A stretch of 6,373 nt of DNA from Verrucomicrobiota bacterium (GCA_003972865.1 QOAX01000268.1:1-6373), one strand, 5' to 3'; shown: positions 1 to 6,244, counted from the stretch's first letter. Translations and numbers: made by a program. Notes: generated from the letters alone by a model not told the origin.

Positions 1-316
1 CGTTGCGGGCGCTCTCGGCCAAGTTCGGCGGCTGCTGGGGGTGTTGAAGGGCCAACACACGCTGATCGGGCACGCCGAGGGCGCGGTTTTTGTGAATCCC
101 ACCGGCAACCCTGCGCTTGGCCAAGGCGGCAGCGGCGACCTGCTGGCCGGCTATCTGGCCGGGTTGTTGGCCCAGCCGTTGTTGCGCGAAGACATCGGCC
201 GGACGATCCGCTATGCCGCCTGGCAGCACGGCGCTGCGGCGGACGAACTGGCAGCCCAAGCACCAAACTGGGTGGTGGAGGACTTGGCCAAGCGGATTGG
301 GGCCGTGCAGGCGTAA
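1..316 (+). CDS. nnrD: ADP-dependent NAD(P)H-hydrate dehydratase, C-terminal part (5' end outside the window)
   Basis: This enzyme dehydrates damaged NADHX/NADPHX back to NADH/NADPH using ADP; in many bacteria it is the C-terminal half of a bifunctional YjeF-type protein whose N-terminal half is the epimerase. What is visible: VLKG at about 41-52, then NPTGNPALGQGGSGD at about 95-139, the family's nucleotide-binding and catalytic signature with its conserved Asp, then an AAWQHGAAADELA helix typical of the C-terminus. The gene stops at TAA 314-316. The clean frame runs from GTG 41, but that is not a plausible start because the family needs several hundred residues upstream. Bases 3-32 read LRALSAKFGG in another frame, which fits the segment the family carries just before VVVLKG. 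The coding region therefore appears to change frame around 30-41, through either a sequencing indel or a real mutation. The family assignment is secure; whether the gene is intact, and whether an epimerase domain is fused upstream, cannot be seen. Confidence 0.88.
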   Translation, partial: VAGALGQVRRLLGVLKGQHTLIGHAEGAVFVNPTGNPALGQGGSGDLLAGYLAGLLAQPLLREDIGRTIRYAAWQHGAAADELAAQAPNWVVEDLAKRIGAVQA

Positions 317-423
317 GCCCAAAAAGCCTTTTTGAATGCCTTTACGATCAAAAATAATTGGCATACCCTCGCCTTTCGTTCTGTCGTGCAGTCCGAGCTG
401 CCAGAGTTGATTTTAGCGGTCCA

Positions 424-1524
424 ATGAAAAGTGATATTCATCAAACAAAAAGCATTCTCCTGATCACCCTCGCTTCGGGGTTGATGTTACTGCCCGGTTG
501 CTCCCAGCAGGACACCGAGCCGCAGGTCGAGAAGACAGCCGAACCCAAAATCCAGTTGCCGGACGGAGCGGACAGTGTGGTTTTGATCCCGGTCAAGCTC
601 TTGGAGGATGAAGATCCCAAGCTATTGTGGGAAATGCTTCCGCCCTCATACCAAACGGACGTTACAAACCTGATCCATGACTTTGTAAACAACATGGACC
701 AGCAGATTTGGGACAAGCTGTTTGAATTGCTGGAACAGGCCGGACTCCTGTTAAATGAAAAACAGGATCTGATCACTGCCATGATTGAGGAAAGTCTGGG
801 TGGAACGGGTGCGTCACCGGAGGAGATGCAACAATCGCTCGAGATGATGGGGGAGATGTTAAAAACCCTGGTCGAGAGCGATCTGGGCAAACACGCAAAA
901 GCCAAGAGCATGGACCCGGGCAAGTTTCTGGATGAAACCGGCAAGGCACTATTCAAGTTAATTGCCGAAACCTCCAAGCTTGAAGAGGGCGATCCGTGGA
1001 ACACGGAAATCAAGGCCAAGCTAAAGGACATCAAGGTGGAGGTGATTTCTCAGGAGGGCGACACCGCCACAATCAGCGTGAGCGGCATGCCTGATCTACC
1101 CGACATCGATGAGTTAACCGCCCAATTGCCGGGTTTTGATGATTCTGAGGTGCCGGGACTGTCCATGCTCAAGAACGGCGAGCAAGAGGTCGTCAAGGTC
1201 GAGGGTAAATGGATCCCAAAAGCAATGGCGGATGGCTGGAAGGAAACCATAACTGGGGCCAGCGAAATGATTAATACCGACCTTAAGGATTTGCTCGGGC
1301 CGGAAGAGAAAAAACAGGTCATGAATATTATGAACGCCGTTCAGATGGGGATGGCCGGCGCAACCAAGGCCAAAACCCAGGAAGAACTGCAAATGGCAAT
1401 GATGCAGGCAGTGATGGGAGCTTTAATGTCTGCCGGCGGGGGTGAAGACGGGGGTCTCTTCCAAGATGGATTGGATGAATTGGGATTGCCGGGTCTCGGC
1501 GACCAAGACGAGGAGAATAAATAA
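424..1524 (+). CDS. Predicted lipoprotein of unknown function, Met-rich near the C-terminus
   Basis: I do not recognise this 366-residue protein. ATG 424 is chosen because it gives a classic lipoprotein signal peptide: MKSDIHQTK, a hydrophobic stretch (residues 10-23), then the lipobox L-P-G-C with Cys26 as the lipidated residue and Ser at +2. An in-frame start at 358 would put about 22 residues of non-signal sequence in front. The mature part starts with a Glu/Pro-rich linker, then a helical region with LLWEMLPPSYQTDV (68-80) and repeated amphipathic helices (81-185). A beta-like part follows: KVEVISQEGDTATISVSG (204-221) and VVKVEGKWIPK (256-266), a strand pattern reminiscent of NTF2-like or DUF4878-type lipoproteins (inference only). 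Residues 300-335 hold nine methionines, and the tail is Gly/Asp-rich. The gene is lower in GC than nnrD and trpB and lies 46 bases before the ankyrin-protein gene, so the two may be transcribed together. Likely location is anchored in an envelope membrane, facing the periplasm. No catalytic motif was seen. Confidence 0.85.
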   Translation: MKSDIHQTKSILLITLASGLMLLPGCSQQDTEPQVEKTAEPKIQLPDGADSVVLIPVKLLEDEDPKLLWEMLPPSYQTDVTNLIHDFVNNMDQQIWDKLFELLEQAGLLLNEKQDLITAMIEESLGGTGASPEEMQQSLEMMGEMLKTLVESDLGKHAKAKSMDPGKFLDETGKALFKLIAETSKLEEGDPWNTEIKAKLKDIKVEVISQEGDTATISVSGMPDLPDIDELTAQLPGFDDSEVPGLSMLKNGEQEVVKVEGKWIPKAMADGWKETITGASEMINTDLKDLLGPEEKKQVMNIMNAVQMGMAGATKAKTQEELQMAMMQAVMGALMSAGGGEDGGLFQDGLDELGLPGLGDQDEENK

Positions 1525-1570
1525 TCACCACTATTCAATTAATCAGTTTAACTAGACAACACTAGGAACC

Positions 1571-3367
1571 ATGAACGAATCTAGAGTAATACTTTTGGCA
1601 ATGGCTTTAGGGCTTTTTATTCCAAGTAGCTTCGCCCAACAGGAAGACAAACCAATAAGTGAACAGATTCTCGGCACTTGGAAACATCAAACAGATCCAG
1701 CATCCATCACATTCCAAGCCGGCGGAAAAGGTCGTGTGAGTTTCGGAGGAGGACAATTTGGTGTTGATATAACCTGGGAATTGTTGGGAACAAACAAATT
1801 GTCAATGACAATAAAAAATCCTGGCACAGGCCAAGTTGAAACCGAGGTTGTGACTTTAGAGATTGCCGGGGACACGGTGACGACTATTGATGAACAGGGC
1901 GAAAAAGACATCTATAAAAGAAAAACGGGCAAAGCTCCTGATATCTCTATCTTCGAAGCAGCTGTGACCGGGAATCTTGAAGAGATCAAACAACACATTG
2001 AAGCCGGTACGGATTTGAACCAGATAGACCCAAATCCCGTTGGTTCAAAAGGCGGCGTCCTAAATGCAGCCGCAGCGTTTGGACATACAGAAGTGGCCAT
2101 AGCCCTGATCGAGGGTGGAGCCGATGTAAACCAGAGGGACAAGGATGGAAACACTCCCCTCCACACAGCTGCATTTTTTTGTTATCCGGAAATCGTTCAA
2201 GCTTTGTTGGACAACGGGGCAGACAAGAGTATCCGAGAGGGAAATCCTCCAATGACAGCCCTTGACGGCGTGGAAATACCATGGGCGCAAGCCAAGGGAA
2301 TCTATGATTTACTTGATGGTATTTTATTTAAACCCGCCGGCAAGCCGTTGGATCACAATCGAATCCAGAAAACCAGGCCGCAGGTTGCTGCAATCATTCG
2401 TAAAGCGGGAAGTGCCAAGGCGCGTCAACTGGCCGGAGATGGAATCAGCCTGACCAATGGCGACATTTTAAATGGCGAAGTGGCGGATGTGGACCAGAAC
2501 GGCATTGTTGTGCGGGTGAAGATCGGTGGCTTCGCGCGGCGGGCCAACTGGATGCAGTTGACCCAGGAAAGCCTCAAGAAAATCAAGCGCCTGGGTGAGA
2601 CGGATCCCAAACGCTATGGGGTGCGGATTAAAGGTCAATGGGTCGGCGCCGACCAATTCGCCGAGCCATTCATCGAGCCGGATGAATCTGAAATGGAAAG
2701 GAACCTTCCGCCGGGGCCGGTCAGGGGCCTGGTCGAGCCGGATGTGCCGTCGAGCGTGCAGGTCACCTCCAAGATGGCGGCCTACGGCAGCGGGGGCGGC
2801 ATCGGCCTGCTGGTGGCCATTGCCATTGGGAGCATGGTGGCCGGGCTTGGCGTGGCGGCATTCCGGGAATCCAACGCGCTGCTGGCGGCGGGCGTCTCGC
2901 TTGTCCTGCCGGTCGTTGGCCCGATCCTGATCCTCGTGAAACCCAAGGTCGAGTACGAGGACGACGAGGAGGATGAATACGAATACGAGGAGGCCGAGGC
3001 GCCGGCAGGGGCCACCATGACCGACACCGGCGGCGGAGCCGTGGCCGGAATGTTGCCGGAGGCCAAGAAGATGAGCTTCGCGCAGGCGGGCCCAAAGCAA
3101 TCCGGGCTCGAGCCACAGACCTGGACACGCGGCGACACGCGGTTCGACCGGTCATTTTTTCAGAGCAATTTCCCGAACTATTTCAAGGTGGCGCTCGGCG
3201 CGGCAGAGCGTGACATGGTGCTAGCCGTCAAGACCGGCAAGCGCGAATACGTCGGCCAGCGCATCAAGCGCATCTCGGGGACAGACATACACATGGAGTT
3301 GCTCAACGGCAAGGAGCAGAAAATCTCCTTCAGCGAAATTGGCACGGTTGATTTGCGTGCAAAATAG
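1571..3367 (+). CDS. Multidomain envelope protein: signal peptide, beta domain, ankyrin repeats, two membrane helices, conserved C-terminal domain
   Basis: A 598-residue protein of unknown function. The ATG gives a signal peptide with likely cleavage after Ala22 (SSFA|QQ). Residues 33-117 (ILGTWK...TVTTIDEQGEKDIYKRK) look like a lipocalin-like/DUF5640-type beta domain. Residues 123-222 carry three ankyrin repeats, for example DGNTPLHTAAFFCYPEIVQ and ALLDNGADKS; a fourth, degenerate repeat seems split by an insertion (228-280). Residues 291-340 form a small SH3/Sm-like beta module (LTNGDILNGEVADVDQNG), followed by AEPFIEP. Two hydrophobic segments (about 409-430 and 436-457) form a helical hairpin, followed by an acidic Tyr/Glu/Asp linker (461-477). 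The C-terminal domain (about 515-598) contains RGDTRFDRSFFQSNFP and a second beta module. With a cleaved signal peptide, both the ankyrin part and the C-terminus would be periplasmic, suggesting a protein-binding envelope scaffold (inference). GC rises sharply near 2460-2520, so the gene may be a fusion. A weak AGGAA lies two bases before the start. Confidence 0.88.
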   Translation: MNESRVILLAMALGLFIPSSFAQQEDKPISEQILGTWKHQTDPASITFQAGGKGRVSFGGGQFGVDITWELLGTNKLSMTIKNPGTGQVETEVVTLEIAGDTVTTIDEQGEKDIYKRKTGKAPDISIFEAAVTGNLEEIKQHIEAGTDLNQIDPNPVGSKGGVLNAAAAFGHTEVAIALIEGGADVNQRDKDGNTPLHTAAFFCYPEIVQALLDNGADKSIREGNPPMTALDGVEIPWAQAKGIYDLLDGILFKPAGKPLDHNRIQKTRPQVAAIIRKAGSAKARQLAGDGISLTNGDILNGEVADVDQNGIVVRVKIGGFARRANWMQLTQESLKKIKRLGETDPKRYGVRIKGQWVGADQFAEPFIEPDESEMERNLPPGPVRGLVEPDVPSSVQVTSKMAAYGSGGGIGLLVAIAIGSMVAGLGVAAFRESNALLAAGVSLVLPVVGPILILVKPKVEYEDDEEDEYEYEEAEAPAGATMTDTGGGAVAGMLPEAKKMSFAQAGPKQSGLEPQTWTRGDTRFDRSFFQSNFPNYFKVALGAAERDMVLAVKTGKREYVGQRIKRISGTDIHMELLNGKEQKISFSEIGTVDLRAK

Positions 3368-3391
3368 AAACCCAGCCCAGTCACACCGCCC

Positions 3392-3421
3392 GGCCAAGCG
3401 CAGCTTGGCCATCCCGTTTTT
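3392..3421 (+). terminator. Hairpin plus T-tract between the ankyrin-protein gene and adk
   Basis: GGCCAAGC (3392-3399) and GCTTGGCC (3403-3410) make a perfect 8-bp stem with loop GCA, and five Ts follow at 3417-3421 after a six-base gap. This fits an intrinsic terminator for the gene ending at 3367, although the gap before the T-tract weakens it. The T-tract ends three bases before the adk start codon, so the element could instead act in the adk leader. The stem is built from the GGCCAAG motif that recurs through the window. Confidence 0.55.
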
Positions 3422-3424
3422 CCG

Positions 3425-4012
3425 ATGAAACTTCGCACGATACTTTTGTTTGGTTCACCCGGCGCCGGTAAAGGCACGCAGGGGACGATCCTTGGCAGCA
3501 TCCCCACCTACCTGCACGTCTCCAGCGGCGACCTCTTCCGCAACTTGCGGGTGCAGAACCCGATTGGCCAAACCTTCCTCAACTACGCCAGTAAGGGGCA
3601 GCTTGTCCCCGACGAGCCCACCATCAAACTCTGGCATGATGACATCGAGAACAGGATCCACAACGGAACCTTCAATCCCGAGACCGACACATTGCTGCTC
3701 GACGGCATTCCCCGCAACGCCGCCCAGGCCGAACTCCTCGACGACACCCTCAACGTCATCGGCGTGCTGAATCTTTTCTGCAAGGATCTCGACATCATGG
3801 TCGAGCGGCTTCAGGCCCGGGCCCTGCGCGAAAACCGGCTCGACGATGCCAACCTCGACACCATCCGAAACCGGCTCGAGGTGTACGAGGCCGAGACTCG
3901 GCCGGTGCTCGACCATTACGGCGACGGCCTCGTTCACACGATCGACTCCACCCAGACACCGGTGCGCGTCCTGCGCGATGTGCTCGAGGTGCTGGCCAAG
4001 CTCGAGACTTAA
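3425..4012 (+). CDS. adk: Adenylate kinase, short form without the LID insertion
   Basis: Adk catalyses ATP + AMP = 2 ADP in the cytoplasm and sets adenylate energy balance. The 195-residue product begins with the beta strand RTILLFG and the P-loop GSPGAGKGTQ (10-19, Lys16). The AMP-binding part follows: SSGDLFRNL (33-41), KGQLVPDE (57-64) and DGIPR (93-97). After VERLQAR the chain passes within a few residues to RLDD (138-141) and DTIRNRL (145-151), the conserved arginine-bearing elements that flank the LID in long forms. The roughly 30-residue LID is therefore absent, so this is the short class, with a length well below the usual ~215. The start at 3425 is set by the N-terminal strand; no Shine-Dalgarno-like run precedes it, only a U-rich stretch. 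fmt starts 15 bases after the stop, so adk and fmt probably form an operon. The sequence style (RTILLFG, KGQLVPDE) resembles verrucomicrobial Adk as I remember it. Confidence 0.93.
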   Translation: MKLRTILLFGSPGAGKGTQGTILGSIPTYLHVSSGDLFRNLRVQNPIGQTFLNYASKGQLVPDEPTIKLWHDDIENRIHNGTFNPETDTLLLDGIPRNAAQAELLDDTLNVIGVLNLFCKDLDIMVERLQARALRENRLDDANLDTIRNRLEVYEAETRPVLDHYGDGLVHTIDSTQTPVRVLRDVLEVLAKLET

Positions 4013-4027
4013 CCCCGCCCCACCGCC

Positions 4028-4963
4028 GTGACCCAGCCGCTGCGAGTTGTGTTCATGGGAACGGCGGACTTCGCCTGTCCCAGCCTCGCCTCGCTCGATG
4101 ACACACGCGGCATCGAGGTCGCCGGCGTTGTGACCCAGCCCGACCGGCCCAAGGGCCGCCAACTCATCCCCCACCCGCCGGCGGTCAAGCTCGAGGCCGA
4201 GTCGCGCCACCTCCCCGTCCACCAGCCGGAACGGTTACGCAGTGACATTAAGTATCTCGAACAACTCGCGCCCGGCCTGATCGTCGTCGCCGCCTACGGC
4301 CAGATTCTCCCGCAGGTCGTCCTCGACCTTCCGCCGCACGGCTGCCTCAACGTCCACGGCTCACTGCTACCGGCCTACCGAGGCGCGGCGCCAATCCAGC
4401 ACGCCATCCTCGACGGCCAGGCGGAGACCGGCATCACCATCATGCAGATGGACGCCGGCCTCGACACCGGCGCGATGCTCAGCAAAGCCGCCACACCGAT
4501 CGAGCCGACCGACAACGCGCAGACGCTGCACGACCGCCTGGCCAAGCTCGGCGCCGAACTGCTGCTCGAGACGATCCCCCGCCACGTCGCCGGAGAGATC
4601 ACGCCCGAGCCGCAGGATGAAACCCGAGCCACCCACGCCGCCAAGATCACCCGAGAGATGGGCCGCATCGACTGGTCGCAACCGGCGACACAACTATGGA
4701 ACCAGGCGCGGGCCTTTACACCCTGGCCCGGCGTGTTCACCCGCCTCGACGGCAGGCTGCTCAAGCTGCTCGAGGTCGAGCCAGCGGACACCAATTGCCC
4801 CGGGCCGGGCGTTGTTGGCCAAGCCGACGCCGACGGCATCCTCGTCGGTTGCGGCGACGGGGCGCTCCGCATCATGCGACTACAAAAAGAGGGAGCCAGG
4901 CGCCTGACCGCCGCCGAGTTCCTCGCCGGCACCCCGCTGCCGGTTGGCGCGCAACTGGGCTGA
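4028..4963 (+). CDS. fmt: Methionyl-tRNA formyltransferase
   Basis: Fmt transfers a formyl group from 10-formyltetrahydrofolate to Met-tRNA(fMet), producing the bacterial initiator tRNA. The 311-residue length is normal for the family. The N-terminal Rossmann-type catalytic domain starts with RVVFMGTADFA (6-16) and contains VVTQPDRPKGR, LIVVAAYGQILP (84-95), and the active-site block NVHGSLLPAYRGAAP (108-122). Its Asn108 and His110, with Asp146 in MDAGLDTGAML, match the catalytic Asn-His-Asp triad. The C-terminal tRNA-binding domain (about 205-311) shows KITREMGRIDW, RAFTPWPG (228-235) and the closing LQKEGARRLTAAEFLAG. GTG 4028 is the start because the first ATG (4055) would cut off the first beta strand. 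There is no recognisable Shine-Dalgarno sequence upstream. It follows adk by 15 bases and ends at a strong hairpin, so adk-fmt looks like one transcription unit. The usual neighbour def is not in view. Confidence 0.96.
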   Translation: MTQPLRVVFMGTADFACPSLASLDDTRGIEVAGVVTQPDRPKGRQLIPHPPAVKLEAESRHLPVHQPERLRSDIKYLEQLAPGLIVVAAYGQILPQVVLDLPPHGCLNVHGSLLPAYRGAAPIQHAILDGQAETGITIMQMDAGLDTGAMLSKAATPIEPTDNAQTLHDRLAKLGAELLLETIPRHVAGEITPEPQDETRATHAAKITREMGRIDWSQPATQLWNQARAFTPWPGVFTRLDGRLLKLLEVEPADTNCPGPGVVGQADADGILVGCGDGALRIMRLQKEGARRLTAAEFLAGTPLPVGAQLG

Positions 4964-4965
4964 AA

Positions 4966-4993
4966 AAAAGCCGCTTGGCCAAGCGTGGCTTTT
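4966..4993 (+). terminator. Rho-independent terminator after fmt, possibly bidirectional
   Basis: Starting just after the fmt stop codon (TGA 4961-4963), AAAAGCC (4966-4972) pairs with GGCTTTT (4987-4993). Between them lies the perfect 12-base palindrome GCTTGGCCAAGC (4973-4984), which extends the stem with a small GT bulge at 4985-4986. The A-run on the left and T-run on the right would allow termination in either direction. Only 17 bases separate it from the trpB start, leaving little room for a promoter between the two. Confidence 0.75.
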
Positions 4994-5010
4994 AGCGGAA
5001 CATTGCGGGC

Positions 5011-6213
5011 GTGGAAAAGGTTACCACAACAACCCTGCCGGACGCCAACGGACGCTTTGGTGAATACGGCGGGCGGTACGTCCCCGAGACGCTCATGCAC
5101 CCGCTGCAAGAGCTGGAGGACGAGTATTTTCGCGCGCAGAACGATCCCGAGTTTCAAAACGAGCTGCAATATTATCTGCGCGAATTCTGCGGACGCCCCA
5201 CGCCGCTCTACCACGCTGAGCGACTGACCCGCGACCTCGGCGGCGCAAAAATCTACCTCAAGCGCGAAGACCTGCTGCATACCGGCGCGCACAAAATTAA
5301 CAACGCCATGGGCCAAATCCTGCTGGCCAGGCGGATGGGCAAGACGCGCATCATTGCTGAGACCGGCGCGGGGCAGCACGGCGTCGCCACCGCCACCGTC
5401 GCTGCGATGTTCGGACTTGAGTGCGTCATCTACATGGGCGCAGTCGATTGCAAGCGACAGGCGCTGAATGTCTTTCGCATGCGCATGCTCGGCGCGGAAG
5501 TCGTGTCGGTCGAGGCCGGCCAAAAGACGCTCAAGGAGGCGGTCAACGAGGCGATGCGCGACTGGGTCACCAACGTCCGGTGCACCCACTACATTCTCGG
5601 CACCGCCTACGGCGCGCACCCGTACCCGGTGATGGTGCGCAACTTCCAGCGCGTGATCGGTGACGAGGCGCGCCGCCAGATTCTCGAGCAGGAGAAACGC
5701 CTGCCGGACCACCTCATCGCCTGCGTCGGCGGCGGCTCAAACGCGATCGGCCTGTTTTACCCGTTCCTCGGCGACACGGCGGTGGCGATGACCGGCGTCG
5801 AGGCCGGCGGCGAGGGCATCATCGACGGCAAACACGCCGCTCGATTCCAGGGCGGCGGACTCGGTGTGCTGCAGGGCACGCGCTCGTTTGTGCTGCAGGA
5901 TGAGGACGGCCAAATCCAACTCACGCACAGCGTCTCCGCCGGGCTGGACTACGCCGCCGTCGGCCCGGAGCACGCTTGGCTGCGCGACGCGGACCGCGTC
6001 CAATACACCTACGCCACCGACGCCGAGGCGCTGGCGGCATTCCAGCAGTTGGCCAAGCTCGAGGGCATCATCCCGGCGCTCGAGTCGAGCCACGCCATCG
6101 CCGAGGTCATCAAGGCCGCGCCGAAGATGAGCGCCGACCAAATTATCATCGTCAACCTCTCCGGCCGGGGCGACAAGGACGTCGCACAAGTCGCCGAGAT
6201 GGGCATCCTCTGA
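5011..6213 (+). CDS. trpB: Tryptophan synthase beta subunit
   Basis: TrpB uses pyridoxal phosphate to condense indole (channelled from TrpA) with serine to give tryptophan. The 400-residue product is full length and of the classical TrpB1 type. Visible landmarks: FGEYGGRYVPETLMHPL (16-32); KREDLLHTGAHKINN with the PLP-binding Lys95; AETGAGQHGVA (116-126) with catalytic Glu117; the phosphate-binding GGGSNA (240-245); SVSAGLDYAAVGPEHA with Asp313; and NLSGRGDKD with Ser384 facing the PLP ring. These align with Salmonella Lys87, Glu109, Asp305 and Ser377 after a constant shift of seven or eight residues, so no key residue is missing. GTG 5011 is the only start that keeps the N-terminus: an in-frame stop lies at 4993-4995 and the first internal ATG is at residue 29. 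No clear Shine-Dalgarno is seen. trpA does not follow; the next gene is an S4-domain protein. A hairpin precedes the gene, separating it from fmt. Confidence 0.97.
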   Translation: MEKVTTTTLPDANGRFGEYGGRYVPETLMHPLQELEDEYFRAQNDPEFQNELQYYLREFCGRPTPLYHAERLTRDLGGAKIYLKREDLLHTGAHKINNAMGQILLARRMGKTRIIAETGAGQHGVATATVAAMFGLECVIYMGAVDCKRQALNVFRMRMLGAEVVSVEAGQKTLKEAVNEAMRDWVTNVRCTHYILGTAYGAHPYPVMVRNFQRVIGDEARRQILEQEKRLPDHLIACVGGGSNAIGLFYPFLGDTAVAMTGVEAGGEGIIDGKHAARFQGGGLGVLQGTRSFVLQDEDGQIQLTHSVSAGLDYAAVGPEHAWLRDADRVQYTYATDAEALAAFQQLAKLEGIIPALESSHAIAEVIKAAPKMSADQIIIVNLSGRGDKDVAQVAEMGIL

Positions 6214-6216
6214 CGC

Positions 6217-6237
6217 GCTTGGCCATGCGCCTGGCTT
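6217..6237 (+). repeat. Degenerate copy of the CGCTTGGCCAAGCG element after trpB
   Basis: The bases read CGCTTGGCCATGCG, then CC, then TGGCTT. The element at 4972-4991 reads CGCTTGGCCAAGCG then TGGCTT, so the two differ by one substitution and a two-base insertion. Both begin within ten bases of a stop codon. This copy folds only weakly (GGCCA with TGGCT, one G-U pair) and has no T-run, so I do not call it a terminator. Confidence 0.5.
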
Positions 6238-6244
6238 ATCCACG

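Noticed and set aside
358..423. Upstream extension of the lipoprotein gene to a start at 358
   Set aside because: It would bury the signal peptide behind about 22 residues; ATG 424 gives a textbook lipoprotein N-terminus.
317..423. Possible promoter (TTTACG, 17 bases, TACCCT) and an A/T-run structure AAAAAGCCTTTTT after nnrD
   Set aside because: The promoter boxes match only 4/6 and 3/6 of consensus. The A/T runs have no loop and cannot form a hairpin. I see nothing firm in this spacer.
2944..3003. GAG/GAC/GAA-rich tract that could be a microsatellite
   Set aside because: It is an irregular run of acidic and Tyr codons within the linker of the ankyrin protein, not an exact tandem repeat.
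2468..3100. Minus-strand open frames over the GC-rich half of the ankyrin gene
   Set aside because: They are His/Arg/Pro-rich shadows of the clear plus-strand frame.
3455..4222. A 255-codon minus-strand open frame over adk and the start of fmt
   Set aside because: It mirrors adk codon by codon, shows no recognisable motif and has no ribosome site.
4964..5010. Tryptophan-type attenuator in front of trpB
   Set aside because: There is no Trp-rich leader peptide and no alternative antiterminator pairing; a simple terminator after fmt explains the hairpin better.
4375..5712. A 445-codon open frame on the minus strand across fmt and trpB
   Set aside because: It lies antisense to two unmistakable conserved genes and its translation is low-complexity Arg/Ala/Val/Leu-rich with no domain. 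It is a by-product of high GC and biased third codon positions.
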